This document shows, one piece after another, positions 53,757 through 62,136 of a stretch of 64,000 nucleotides of DNA. The stretch spans positions 27,394-91,393 of the forward strand of contig NZ_AGUF01000056.1 of the NCBI RefSeq assembly GCF_000236785.1, given 5' to 3'. How positions within the stretch are numbered: the first letter of the stretch is position 1; every line of letters begins with the position of its first letter. The DNA is from Achromobacter arsenitoxydans SY8. Its GTDB lineage: Bacteria; Pseudomonadota; Gammaproteobacteria; Burkholderiales; Burkholderiaceae_B. The notes under the pieces were generated by a model. It was not told the DNA's origin, made no database searches, and saw nothing but the letters and a program-made list of their open reading frames with translations. The translations under genes were made by a program, and so were the position numbers.

Positions 53757-54716
53757 TTGAAAATCGCAATTCTCGACGATTACCACGACGTAGCCCGGCG
53801 CTATGCGGATTGGACCTCGCTGGGCGGCGACGCCGAGGTGCAGATCTTCAACAGCTTCATTCCCGACGACCAGGTCGAGGCCGCACTCGAATCCTTCGAC
53901 GTGATCGTCGCCATGCGCGAGCGCACCCCGTTCCCGGCCGCCCGCGTCCGCGCCCTGCCCAAGCTGCGCCTGCTGGTCACTACGGGCATGCGCAACAACG
54001 CCATCGACATGCAGGCCTGCGCCGAGCAGGGCGTCACCGTGTCCGGCGCGCCCGGCAGCGCCGACGCCAACACCGCCACGGCCGAACTGGCCTGGGCCCA
54101 CATCCTTGGGCTGTTCAAGCACCTGCCCGCCGAAGACGCCGCCATGCGCCGCGGCATGTGGCAGACGGGCATGCCCGAACCGCTGGCCGGCAAGCGCCTG
54201 GGCGTGGTGGGCCTGGGCAAGCTGGGCGCGGCGGTGGCCAAGGTCGGCCTGGCCTTCGGCATGGACGTCGTGGCCTGGAGCCCCAACCTGACCGACGAGC
54301 GCGCCCAGGCCGCCGGCGTCAAGCGCGTGGACAAGCACGAACTCTTCTCCACCTCCGACGTCGTCAGCCTGCACCTGATCCTGTCCGAACGCACCCGCAA
54401 CGTGGTGGACGCCGCAGCGCTGGCCGCGATGAAGCCCACCGCCTACCTGGTCAACACGTCGCGGGCCGGCCTGGTCGACCAGGACGCGCTGACGGACGCG
54501 CTGGTGAAGTTCCGCATCGCGGGCGCCGGCCTGGACGTCTACGCCGAGGAACCGCTGTCCCCCACCGACAACATGCGCGACCTGGACAACGTGATCCTCA
54601 CGCCGCACCTGGGCTACGTCAGCCGCGAGAACTTCGAGGCGTTCTACCAGAACTGCCTGGAGGCGGTGAAGGCGTGGGCGGCGGGCACGCCGATCCGTGT
54701 GTTGAACGCGGGGTAA
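53757..54716 (+). CDS. D-2-hydroxyacid dehydrogenase (phosphoglycerate/glyoxylate reductase family)
   Basis: 319 residues from TTG 53757 with GGAG about seven bases upstream; no ATG is close. The NAD-binding motif is GVVGLGKLGAAVAKVG. The catalytic triad of the family is present: Arg in VNTSRAGLVD, Glu in GLDVYAEEPL, His in LTPHLGYVS. It reduces a 2-keto acid with NADH or oxidises a D-2-hydroxy acid in the cytoplasm. The substrate is not evident. It is the last normal-composition gene before the AT-richer islet. Confidence 0.88.
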   Translation: MKIAILDDYHDVARRYADWTSLGGDAEVQIFNSFIPDDQVEAALESFDVIVAMRERTPFPAARVRALPKLRLLVTTGMRNNAIDMQACAEQGVTVSGAPGSADANTATAELAWAHILGLFKHLPAEDAAMRRGMWQTGMPEPLAGKRLGVVGLGKLGAAVAKVGLAFGMDVVAWSPNLTDERAQAAGVKRVDKHELFSTSDVVSLHLILSERTRNVVDAAALAAMKPTAYLVNTSRAGLVDQDALTDALVKFRIAGAGLDVYAEEPLSPTDNMRDLDNVILTPHLGYVSRENFEAFYQNCLEAVKAWAAGTPIRVLNAG

Positions 54717-54853
54717 ATGGCAGCTGTGTACCGCCGACATCCGGTGGCCGGACGTGATGCGCTTGTGCGTTTCGGCCTTTTCGAGATGACATGCAGGGCG
54801 AACACCCTGGAGTCATTGAAAGGAATGCCGGAACGAACAGATTGGGTCGATAG

Positions 54854-54882
54854 TTGATCCGCTATCAGACAACGCCTATAGC
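54854..54882 (+). promoter_or_regulatory. Candidate sigma-70 promoter upstream of the islet
   Basis: TTGATC (54854-54859) and TATAGC (54877-54882) are separated by 17 bases in an AT-richer stretch. It would start transcription near 54890 and give a leader of about 115 bases that includes the hairpin at 54918-54951. Confidence 0.4.
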
Positions 54883-54917
54883 TTTATTTGAGCGTCCCTA
54901 TACAGTCCTCTAGTGTG

Positions 54918-54951
54918 ACGGCGCCGGAAGTTTATTAGCTTCCTTCGCCGT
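54918..54951. repeat. Long inverted repeat in the leader of the islet
   Basis: ACGGCG-CC-GGAAG-TTTATTAG-CTTCC-TT-CGCCGT pairs in two perfect blocks (6 and 5 bases) with a symmetrical two-base internal loop. It could end transcription from the dehydrogenase gene, control translation of the islet, or mark its boundary. No T-run follows. Confidence 0.6.
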
Positions 54952-55004
54952 AATTAACGAACCATGTTGCATGGTCGATCAACTGGACAAGTAGGGGGCT
55001 CTTG

Positions 55005-55586
55005 ATGTCTCGGGAACGGTATGTCGCCAACGGAACGTCTGGATGGCTGAGGGTCAAGTTGGAGCCATCGGGCACACAAATTTCGCTACCGGAATATCTG
55101 AGAGTCAATTACGAAAGCTCGGCGGGTGGGCGAGACTTTTTTACCGTGCGAGAGGGTGTTCACGCAGGAAGAAAATGTTCCGTGGTGGCTGGATATCTCA
55201 GGACTGGCAATCCTGGATACAAGCCTGCGGCTCGGCTGAAATTTAGCTTAAGTCGCAAATTGCTCACCTGGGCAGGCCAGGAAGTTGCGGCTATCACGTC
55301 AAGAATAAACGTCATACCGGTGGGCACGCATCCGATCCAAATTCCAGATTTTCCGCACTCTGGTGGCGCTAACTATGTGAGTCGCTCCGAGTTCGCCAAG
55401 AGCTGGTTTTACTTGGGAAGAGGAAATGCGGTAGCGCTTAACAATGACCGCTATTTGCATCCAGGAGCGGCCAGTGCGGGGTGTATTACCGTCGATGCAA
55501 ATCGCTGGACACAACTTTATCTTCATCTAATCCTGAGCAGAGGCAATGATGGGAAAACAGTCGGTACGGTCGCTGTGGTTGATTAA
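55005..55586 (+). CDS. L,D-transpeptidase-like protein without signal peptide (candidate antibacterial effector)
   Basis: 193 residues from ATG 55005, with TAGGGGG seven bases upstream. The C-terminal part resembles the YkuD/DUF2778 L,D-transpeptidase fold: NVIPVGTHPIQIPDFPHSGG corresponds to the IPxGxxxI entry strand. RYLHPGAASAGCITVD gives catalytic H152, S157, G159 and C160 of the HxxxxSxGC active-site motif. There is no signal peptide or membrane segment, although the substrate, peptidoglycan, is periplasmic. That combination is seen in type VI secretion effectors of the Tlde type. Composition is clearly AT-richer than the neighbours, suggesting transfer. The next gene, a lipoprotein, overlaps it by 41 bases and is the likely immunity partner. 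The family assignment is from motif reading only. Confidence 0.62.
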   Translation: MSRERYVANGTSGWLRVKLEPSGTQISLPEYLRVNYESSAGGRDFFTVREGVHAGRKCSVVAGYLRTGNPGYKPAARLKFSLSRKLLTWAGQEVAAITSRINVIPVGTHPIQIPDFPHSGGANYVSRSEFAKSWFYLGRGNAVALNNDRYLHPGAASAGCITVDANRWTQLYLHLILSRGNDGKTVGTVAVVD

Positions 55587-56103
55587 CGGCGCGTTCGTGG
55601 CGTTGATGGGCTGTGCCAATGCCGGGCCCGTGCCGACCGCCGAAGTCTTGACGCAGGAGAATTTGTCCGAGCCAGACACAGTCTCTGAATGGCTTCGGAA
55701 ACATCCCGGCGGCCTGGAAAAAAAGGAAGCCGCGTTCTCTTACGGCGAGGGGCTGAAGTACAAAAGCAATAAGGACTGGTCAGCGGCCGCAAAATCATTC
55801 GGCGAGAGCGCTATTCGCTATCCAAGTCCGCAAGTGTTGACGGAGTATGTGACCGCAAGTCTGCGCATGCTCGGTGAAATCCGAGCCAGGCGCGGGGATA
55901 CGACGCTTGGGGTGGATCGGGATATGGACTATGCGCTGTTGCAGTATCGCTCTGTGATGGCCGCAGACAGTGTCCTCGACACCTTGTCCGAACGGGAAAA
56001 AATGCAGGTCGAAGCAAACATCGCATGTCTGAGCGACTACTTGAGAACCCGCCAAATACCCGCCGGGTGCCAGCCCTTTGAATACTATGGAATGCGGCCT
56101 TGA
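55546..56103 (+). CDS. Small lipoprotein, candidate immunity protein for the L,D-transpeptidase-like protein
   Basis: 185 residues; two adjacent ATGs (55546, 55549), the second better spaced from AGAGG. The signal is MMGKQSVRSLWLINGAFVAL with lipobox LMGC, so it should be anchored to a membrane facing the periplasm. The mature protein is mostly helical, with a TPR-like stretch (FSYGEGLKYKSNKDWSAAAK, FGESAIRYPSPQVLTEYV) and two C-terminal cysteines (NIACLSDY, PAGCQPFE). I do not recognise a family. It overlaps the upstream gene by 41 bases and shares its AT-richer composition. Periplasmic location fits protection against a peptidoglycan-targeting enzyme. Confidence 0.68.
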   Translation: MMGKQSVRSLWLINGAFVALMGCANAGPVPTAEVLTQENLSEPDTVSEWLRKHPGGLEKKEAAFSYGEGLKYKSNKDWSAAAKSFGESAIRYPSPQVLTEYVTASLRMLGEIRARRGDTTLGVDRDMDYALLQYRSVMAADSVLDTLSEREKMQVEANIACLSDYLRTRQIPAGCQPFEYYGMRP

Positions 56104-56150
56104 CTGCATGAAGCCCGTCTCACTTGGGTGTCAGACACAGGCAAGAAAAA

Positions 56151-56177
56151 GGGGCTGCATGCGCAGCCCCATTTTTT
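56151..56177. terminator. Rho-independent terminator, bidirectional
   Basis: GGGGCTGC-ATGC-GCAGCCCC is a perfect eight-base stem followed by ATTTTTT and preceded by AAAAA. It lies between the lipoprotein stop and the convergent ttcA gene. Confidence 0.88.
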
Positions 56178-56192
56178 CGCCTTCCGGCGCCA

Positions 56193-57161
56193 TCACCCGC
56201 GCGAAAACAGCACCTTCTTCTCAACGATGCCGCCCGGCTCCAGCGCTTGCGGCGTATCGCCGCAGGCCTCGTCCGCATCCTCGTCGGGATCGACCGTGTC
56301 GAACGCCGTGTCGCCGTTGGCGTCCGGCACGCCCGTGGGTTTGAGGCCCACGAAGTCGAACAGGTCGCGGTCCATCAGGTGCGACGGCACCACGCGCGAC
56401 AGCGCGTTGAAGACGTTCCAGGAACGGCCGGGATGCTGCTTGTCCCATTCCTTGATCATGCGGCCCACTTCCTTGCGCTTCAGGTTCTCTTGCGAACCGC
56501 AGAGATTGCAGGGAATGATGGGGAACTGCTTGAGTTCCGCGTAGGCGATCAGGTCGGTTTCGGCGATGTAGGCCAGCGGGCGGATCACCGTGTGGCGGCC
56601 GTCGTCGGACACCAGCTTGGGCGGCATGCCCTTGGCCTTGCCGCCGTAGAACAGGTTCAGGAAGAACGTGGCCAGGATGTCGTCGCGGTGGTGGCCCAGC
56701 GCGATCTTGGTGGCGCCGAGTTCGGATGCGACGCGGTACAGGATGCCGCGGCGCAGCCGCGAACAGAGCGAGCACATCGTCTTGCCTTCTTCCAGCACGC
56801 GCGTGACGATGGAATACGTATCCTGCGTCTCGATGTGGAAGGGCACGCCCAGTTCTTTCAGGTACTGCGGCAGGATGTGGTCGGGAAAGCCCGGCTGCTT
56901 CTGGTCCAGGTTGACCGCGATCAGCTCGAACTTGAACGGGGCACGCTTTTGCAGCTGGAGCAGGATGTCCAGCATGGCGTACGAATCCTTGCCGCCCGAC
57001 AGGCAGACCATGACGCGGTCGCCTTCTTCGATCATGTTGTAGTCGGAAAGGGCGCGGGTGGTCTCGCGCGCCAGGCGCTTGGTCAGCTTGTTGCCTTCGT
57101 GGCGCGCCTTTTCGTCGGCGGGCGTGCGGAATTGCACGCCGGGGAGAGCGATATCGTTCAT
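56193..57161 (-). CDS. ttcA: tRNA 2-thiocytidine(32) synthetase TtcA
   Basis: 322 residues from the ATG reading [20 protein letters not shown]. The PP-loop is [15 protein letters not shown]. Two cysteine pairs, [14 protein letters not shown] and [14 protein letters not shown], hold the [4Fe-4S] cluster required by TtcA. It thiolates cytidine 32 of several tRNAs in the cytoplasm. An acidic C-terminal extension ([17 protein letters not shown]) is longer than in enteric TtcA. It starts two bases after the folB stop. Confidence 0.93.
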   Translation of the reverse strand: MNDIALPGVQFRTPADEKARHEGNKLTKRLARETTRALSDYNMIEEGDRVMVCLSGGKDSYAMLDILLQLQKRAPFKFELIAVNLDQKQPGFPDHILPQYLKELGVPFHIETQDTYSIVTRVLEEGKTMCSLCSRLRRGILYRVASELGATKIALGHHRDDILATFFLNLFYGGKAKGMPPKLVSDDGRHTVIRPLAYIAETDLIAYAELKQFPIIPCNLCGSQENLKRKEVGRMIKEWDKQHPGRSWNVFNALSRVVPSHLMDRDLFDFVGLKPTGVPDANGDTAFDTVDPDEDADEACGDTPQALEPGGIVEKKVLFSRG

Positions 57162-57163
57162 GG

Positions 57164-57523
57164 TCAACGGGTGATCTGGATTTCCACGCCCACCGCCGCA
57201 CAGTCGGAGAAGGCCATGGGCTTGCTGATGCGCAGGCGCAGCGCGCGGATTTCCTGGAAATCCGCCAGGAGGCGCGCCGCAACCTGTTCGGACAGGGTTT
57301 CGATCAGGTTCACGTGCGCCTGGGTGCATTCTTCGACGATGGCCTCGCGCAGGCGGCGATAGTCCAGCACGCTGTGGATGTCGTGGTCGTCGACCGAGCG
57401 CTGGATGTCCACGTCGAAGTCGGCGTCGACATGCAGGGGCTGGGTGGCGCGGCGCTCGTGTTCGAGGATGCCGATGCGGGCGTCGAGCGCAAGCCCGGAA
57501 AGAATGATGCGGCGAGTGGGCAT
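57164..57523 (-). CDS. folB: Dihydroneopterin aldolase
   Basis: 119 residues, the usual size for Fol[21 protein letters not shown] has the G/I-x-EHE-type start ([17 protein letters not shown]), and [37 protein letters not shown] and [10 protein letters not shown] follow. It cleaves dihydroneopterin in folate synthesis. It is immediately upstream of ttcA, so the two genes are coupled. Confidence 0.93.
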   Translation of the reverse strand: MPTRRIILSGLALDARIGILEHERRATQPLHVDADFDVDIQRSVDDHDIHSVLDYRRLREAIVEECTQAHVNLIETLSEQVAARLLADFQEIRALRLRISKPMAFSDCAAVGVEIQITR

Positions 57524-57645
57524 GATGAAAACCTGGGTGGAATAGCCGGAATTGTAAGGCGGCGGCGGAACAGGGGGGCGCGCTGGCTACAATCCGGCCA
57601 TGTCCGGGCGCCCGCGAGGCGCCGGCGCTGTCATTAAGGGGTGAA

Positions 57646-58548
57646 ATGCAACAGATGCACGATTCGGTCATTGTAGGCGGCGGCCCGGCCGGCGCTTCCT
57701 GCGCCCTCTGGCTGGCGCGCCTGGGTCTGTCCCCGCTCCTGGTCGAGACCGGCCCCCGCCTGGGCGGCCTGGGCAATGACAATCCGTTCGCCGACGACTG
57801 GATCGCCGTCCTGCCAGGGGTGACCGGGCAGCAGGTGGCGGCCAACATCGACACCAGCGTGCGCGCCGCGAACGTGCCGCTGCGCCTGGAAACCCGCGTG
57901 ACGGGCGTCAGGCCCTGCAAAGGCGGCATCGAGGCCACGCTGGCCGGCCCGGCGGGGGACGAATCCCTGGTCCGCGCCCGCACACTGGTCATCGCGTCCG
58001 GCGTGCGCGCCAAGGGCCTGCCCGAACATCCGCCGGGCTCATCCTGGCCCGGCGTGCTGATCGGCCCGGGTTCGCCCATCGTCGCGCAGGACTATTCCGG
58101 CCTGTCCGTGGCGGTGCTGGGCGGGGGCGACAACGCCTTCGAAAACTACGTCTACGTGCGCAACCGCGGCGCGCGCGCCGTTCACCTGTACGCCCGCAGC
58201 GTCCGGGCCCAGCAGCAGTGGGTCACGCGCGCGGGCCGCGAGGGCGTGCGCATCGGACCCTACAAGGTGGATCCGGCGTCCCGCAGCGTGGACGGCAGGC
58301 AATACGACCTGATCCTGGTGTTCTACGGCTGGGAACCCCAGGCCGCGTTCGCCGACGACCTCAGGCTGGCCCGCGACGAACGCGGCTACATCCGCACCGA
58401 TTTCGCTACCGCCGAAACCAGCGTGCCCGACATCTACGCGATCGGCGAGGTCGCACACCGCATGCATCCCTGCGTGGTGACGTCGATGGCGGACGGCGTG
58501 GTGGCGGCCAAGGCCATCCAGCGGCGCTGGGAGCGGGCGGGGGAATAG
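57646..58548 (+). CDS. FAD-dependent NAD(P)H oxidoreductase, thioredoxin-reductase-like without CxxC
   Basis: 300 residues. The FAD motif [20 protein letters not shown] is at the N terminus, the second dinucleotide motif is [17 protein letters not shown], and [20 protein letters not shown] is the terminal FAD region. The architecture is that of thioredoxin reductase, but the redox CxxC expected between the two motifs is absent. It is therefore more likely a ferredoxin/flavodoxin-NADP reductase-like protein or another NAD(P)H-dependent reductase. It is divergent from folB and convergent with the lactonase gene. The electron acceptor is unknown. Confidence 0.82.
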   Translation: MQQMHDSVIVGGGPAGASCALWLARLGLSPLLVETGPRLGGLGNDNPFADDWIAVLPGVTGQQVAANIDTSVRAANVPLRLETRVTGVRPCKGGIEATLAGPAGDESLVRARTLVIASGVRAKGLPEHPPGSSWPGVLIGPGSPIVAQDYSGLSVAVLGGGDNAFENYVYVRNRGARAVHLYARSVRAQQQWVTRAGREGVRIGPYKVDPASRSVDGRQYDLILVFYGWEPQAAFADDLRLARDERGYIRTDFATAETSVPDIYAIGEVAHRMHPCVVTSMADGVVAAKAIQRRWERAGE

Positions 58549-58562
58549 CCCCTGCAGGGCCG

Positions 58563-59366
58563 CTACCGGTCCCGTTGCGCCAGGAACGTCAGCACCGCGT
58601 CCAGGAACTCCGCCGGCCGTTCGACGTTGGACAAGTGCACCGCCGGCAGGACCACAAGCTTTGCGCCCGGCACGGTGGCCGCGATGCGCTCGCCGTGGCT
58701 GGCCGCCGTCACCGTGTCGTCGCGGCCGGCGATCACCAGCGTCGGCCGGTCGATCAGCGCGGCCGTGCGCCGCAGGTCCATGTCGCGCACCGCCGCGAAC
58801 GCGCCGGCCAGACCATGGCGGTCGGTGGTCAGCAGCATTGCGCGAAAGGTGTCGATGACGGGACCGCCCGCCTGCAGCATGGCGGCGGGGAACCAGTTGC
58901 CCAGGAATGTCGCCGCGGTATCCGTCATATCGGGCGCCTGCAGCGTGGCGGCAATGCGTTCGTCCCATTGCGGGGCCGGGCCCAGGTAGCCCGACGTATT
59001 GGCCAGCACCAGGCGGTCGATCCGGTCGGGCGCATGCACGCCCAGCCACTGCCCGATGATGCCGCCCAGCGACAGGCCCAGGAAATGTGCGCGGCCGATG
59101 CTCAGCGCGTCCATGAGCTCGACGACGTCGCGCCCCAGCCGGTCAAGCGAATATGCGCCTTGGGGCGCGCCGGATGCGCCGTGTCCGCGCGTGTCGTAGC
59201 GCAGCACGCGGTACGTGCGCGACAGGGCGGGGATCTGGGCGTCCCACATGTGTAGCGTGGTGCCGATGGAGTTCGACAGGATCAGCGTGGGCAGCGCGGC
59301 GTCGCCGTCGTAGCGGTAGGCGATGCGAACGCCGTCGCCGGTGGTGAAGGAAGAAAGGGTTTCCAT
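58563..59366 (-). CDS. Alpha/beta hydrolase, 3-oxoadipate enol-lactonase (PcaD) type
   Basis: 267 residues. The nucleophile elbow is AHFLGLSLGGIIGQWLG (serine in GLSLGG), the acid lies in the IAGRDDTVTA region, and the histidine in LPAVHLSNVERPAEFLDAVL. The start METLSSFTTGDGVRIAYRYD and LSNSIGTTLHMWDAQIPAL match the enol-lactonase PcaD, which opens 3-oxoadipate enol-lactone in the beta-ketoadipate pathway. Support for this comes from the CoA-transferase genes downstream of the divergent LysR gene. Relatives with other ester substrates exist. Confidence 0.84.
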   Translation of the reverse strand: METLSSFTTGDGVRIAYRYDGDAALPTLILSNSIGTTLHMWDAQIPALSRTYRVLRYDTRGHGASGAPQGAYSLDRLGRDVVELMDALSIGRAHFLGLSLGGIIGQWLGVHAPDRIDRLVLANTSGYLGPAPQWDERIAATLQAPDMTDTAATFLGNWFPAAMLQAGGPVIDTFRAMLLTTDRHGLAGAFAAVRDMDLRRTAALIDRPTLVIAGRDDTVTAASHGERIAATVPGAKLVVLPAVHLSNVERPAEFLDAVLTFLAQRDR

Positions 59367-59460
59367 GGCAAGTCTCCGGGTTGGGATGACTTGCAGCGTA
59401 GTTGCGCGGCGCCCAGGAAAAAATTACAAAGTTCGCACAGTCTTTGTAGGAAAAGCTGAA

Positions 59461-60363
59461 ATGAGCGAATTCACGCTGCACGATCTGCAGTGCTTTGACG
59501 CCGTGGTGCGCGCCGGCGGCTTCCAGGCGGCGGCCGCGTCGCTGCACCGCTCGCATCCGGCCGTGTTCGCCGCCGTCGCCAAGCTCGAGCGGCAACTGGG
59601 CCTGGCGCTGCTGGACCGCAGCGGCTACCGCGTGCGGCCCACGCCCGCGGGGACGTCGTTTCACCGCCGCGCGCAAGCGCTGCTGCAAGAATTCGATGGC
59701 CTGCGCGCCCATGCAGAGCAACTGGCGATGGGCGAAGAAAGCGAACTGCACGTGGTGGTCGGCGACTTCTGCCCGAGGCCGCAGACGCTGGGGCTGCTCA
59801 GCCGCTTTTTCGCGGATTGTCCGGCCACGCGGCTGCACCTGCATTTCGAGGCTGTCGGCGGTCCGCAAGAGCGTTTGCTGGACGGCGACGCCGACCTGAT
59901 CCTGCACCGCGTGGACAAGCGCGATCCGCGCATTGAATGGCTGGACCTGGCCAGGGTGCCGTTCATTCCGGTCGCGGCGCCCGGCTACCTGCCCGACGCC
60001 GGCGCAAAAGGCATCGACCCGCGCGCGCTGCGCGGCTACACGCAGTGCGTCATGCGCGACACCGCCCGGCATACTCCGTCGCCCGACTATTTCATGATCG
60101 ACGGTGCGCCGCAGTGCACGGTGCCCGACCAGCTCATGAAGAAAGAGATCATCCTGCAGGGGATGGGCTGGGGACACCTGCCGCGCTTTCTGGTCGAAGA
60201 AGAATTGCGCGACGGCCGTCTGCGCTCCATCGCCGGCCGCCGCCTGCCGGGCAGCACCGAAGAACTGGTGGCGGCGCGCCGAACCGACCGGCCCCACGGA
60301 CCCGTGCTGGCCCGGCTGTGGGGGCTGCTTCAGCAGGAAGCGAGCGGCTTTTCAACGCGCTGA
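59461..60363 (+). CDS. LysR-family transcriptional regulator
   Basis: 300 residues from ATG 59461. The N-terminal winged helix shows FQAAAASLHRSHPAVFAAVA in the recognition-helix position, and KLERQLGLALLDRSGYRVRP follows. The effector domain begins ELHVVVGDFCPRPQTLGLL. It is divergent from the lactonase gene with 94 bases between and precedes the Bug/CoA-transferase genes on the same strand. It probably controls the lactonase gene, perhaps also the operon behind it. The effector is unknown. Confidence 0.88.
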   Translation: MSEFTLHDLQCFDAVVRAGGFQAAAASLHRSHPAVFAAVAKLERQLGLALLDRSGYRVRPTPAGTSFHRRAQALLQEFDGLRAHAEQLAMGEESELHVVVGDFCPRPQTLGLLSRFFADCPATRLHLHFEAVGGPQERLLDGDADLILHRVDKRDPRIEWLDLARVPFIPVAAPGYLPDAGAKGIDPRALRGYTQCVMRDTARHTPSPDYFMIDGAPQCTVPDQLMKKEIILQGMGWGHLPRFLVEEELRDGRLRSIAGRRLPGSTEELVAARRTDRPHGPVLARLWGLLQQEASGFSTR

Positions 60364-60500
60364 CCGGACGCGCGCGCCAGCCCGCGCTCTTAAGCCCAGG
60401 CGAAGTCTCACCTCCGGATTCCAGAATAGGCATTTGACCGTGCCGCGCCCACACTCATGTTCACAAGTTGACCAATCCATGGTCACGCACGGAGACAAGC

Positions 60501-61469
60501 ATGAGTTGCGCGCATCGCTGGCTGGCGGCCGGCGCGATGGCCATCGCCATCGCGAACCCGGCGCAGGCGGCCTGGCCTGAACGGCCCATCACTCTCATCA
60601 TTCCCGCCGCGCCCGGCGGCACCACCGACATCTCGGCGCGCCTGATCGCGGACAAGCTGTCCGCCAGGCTCGGACAGCAGGTCGTCGTGGAAAACCGCGC
60701 CGGCGCGGCAGGCATCATCGGCGCGCAGGCGCTGGCGCGCGCCAAGCCCGACGGCTACACGCTGCTGATGGGCAACATCGGCCCCAACGCCATCAACTAC
60801 GCGCTCTACAAGACGCTGCCCTACAAGCCGTCCGACTTCGCGCCGGTGACGCTGGTGATCTCGGTGCCCAACGTGCTGGTCGTGAACGAAGCCTCGCCGG
60901 CGCGCTCGGTGAACGACCTGCTGGCGCAGGCCAGGCGGGATCCGGCCAAGGTGTCCTTCGGCAGCTCGGGCGCGGGCCAGTCCCCGCACCTGTCCGCCGA
61001 ACTGTTCAAGCAGCGCGCGGACATCGCCGGCACCCATGTCGCCTACAAGGGCGCGGGCCCCGCCGTGGCCGCGCTGCTGGGCCAGCAGTTCACCTTCATG
61101 ATCGACAACCTGCCCAGCTCCATGCCGTATATCCAGTCCGGAAAGCTGCGCGCGCTGGCCGTCACCAGCGACAAGCGCCTGGCCGAATTGCCCGACGTGC
61201 CCACGATGGCCGAGGCCGGCGTGAAGGACATGGTGGTCACCGCGTGGTTCGGCCTGGTCGCGCCCGCGGGCACGCCGCCGGAAGCGATCGACAAGCTGTA
61301 CGCCGCCACGCGCGACGTCGTGCGCAGCCCGGAGATCAGCGAACGCTTCCGGGCCATGGGCGGGCAGGCCGGCGGCAACACGCCCGCCGAATTCGCTGCC
61401 TTCATCGACCAGGAACGTGCCCGCTGGAAAGCCATCGTGGACGCGGCGGGCCTTGTGCAGGAGCAATAA
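60501..61469 (+). CDS. Bug/TctC-family periplasmic solute-binding protein (first copy)
   Basis: 322 residues from ATG 60501 after GGAGACAAGC. There is a signal peptide (MSCAHRWLAAGAMAIAIANPAQA). Family signatures are WPERPITLIIPAAPGGTTDI, GQQVVVENRAGAAGIIGAQA, RAKPDGYTLLMGNIGPNA, GTHVAYKGAGPAVAALLGQQ and LPDVPTMAEAG. Bug proteins are abundant in Bordetella-like genomes and bind carboxylates in the periplasm, often with no cognate permease nearby, as here. It is followed without a gap by the CoA-transferase genes. Confidence 0.92.
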   Translation: MSCAHRWLAAGAMAIAIANPAQAAWPERPITLIIPAAPGGTTDISARLIADKLSARLGQQVVVENRAGAAGIIGAQALARAKPDGYTLLMGNIGPNAINYALYKTLPYKPSDFAPVTLVISVPNVLVVNEASPARSVNDLLAQARRDPAKVSFGSSGAGQSPHLSAELFKQRADIAGTHVAYKGAGPAVAALLGQQFTFMIDNLPSSMPYIQSGKLRALAVTSDKRLAELPDVPTMAEAGVKDMVVTAWFGLVAPAGTPPEAIDKLYAATRDVVRSPEISERFRAMGGQAGGNTPAEFAAFIDQERARWKAIVDAAGLVQEQ

Positions 61470-62135
61470 TTGATCGACAAGATACAGGCATCCCTGAAGC
61501 AGGCCGTAGCGGTGATACCGGACGGCGCATCGGTGCTGGTGGGCGGTTTCGGCGAAGCGGGCGTGCCCTATGAACTGCTGCAATGCCTGGCGGAATCGGG
61601 GCAGCGCAACCTCACCATCATCTCCAACAACGCCGGCACGTTCGATCGCGGCATCGCCGCCCTCCTGATACGCAAGCAGGTTAGGAAGATCATCTGCTCG
61701 CATCCCCGCCCGCCCAATTCTGAAGCCTTTGCCCGGGCCTATCGCGCCGGCGAGGTCGAACTGGAATGCGTGCCTCAGGGCACCCTGGCGGAACGGCTGC
61801 GCGCCGCCGGCGCGGGCCTGGGGCCGTTCTACACGCCTACCGGCTACGGCACCGAACTGGCGCAGGGCCGGCGCCAGGAAGTCATCGACGGTATCGGCTA
61901 TGTGCTTGAGCAGCCCTTGCGGGCCGACTACGCGCTGATACGCGCACACCTGGGCGACCGCTGGGGCAACCTGATGTACCGGCACGCCGCGCGCAACTTC
62001 AACCCGGTGATGTGCATGGCGGCGGGCCACGCAATCGCGCAGGTCGACGAGATCGTGCCGCTGGGCGCGCTGGCGCCGGAACAGATCATGACGCAGGGCA
62101 TCTTCGTGAAGTCCGTGGTGCGGGTGGAGGCCTGA
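61470..62135 (+). CDS. 3-oxoacid (3-oxoadipate-type) CoA-transferase, subunit A
   Basis: 221 residues from TTG 61470, which follows the preceding TAA directly; AGGAG is nine bases upstream. VLVGGFGEAGVPYELLQCLA is the GxGxPxxL-type CoA-binding loop of subunit A; GFYTPTGYGT-like sequence (GPFYTPTGYGTELAQGRRQE) and ADYALIRAHLGDRWGNLMYR follow. It activates a 3-oxoacid with CoA from succinyl-CoA together with subunit B. Whether the acid is 3-oxoadipate (PcaI) or another is not certain. The enol-lactonase-like neighbour favours 3-oxoadipate. Confidence 0.88.
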   Translation: MIDKIQASLKQAVAVIPDGASVLVGGFGEAGVPYELLQCLAESGQRNLTIISNNAGTFDRGIAALLIRKQVRKIICSHPRPPNSEAFARAYRAGEVELECVPQGTLAERLRAAGAGLGPFYTPTGYGTELAQGRRQEVIDGIGYVLEQPLRADYALIRAHLGDRWGNLMYRHAARNFNPVMCMAAGHAIAQVDEIVPLGALAPEQIMTQGIFVKSVVRVEA

Positions 62136-62136
62136 C

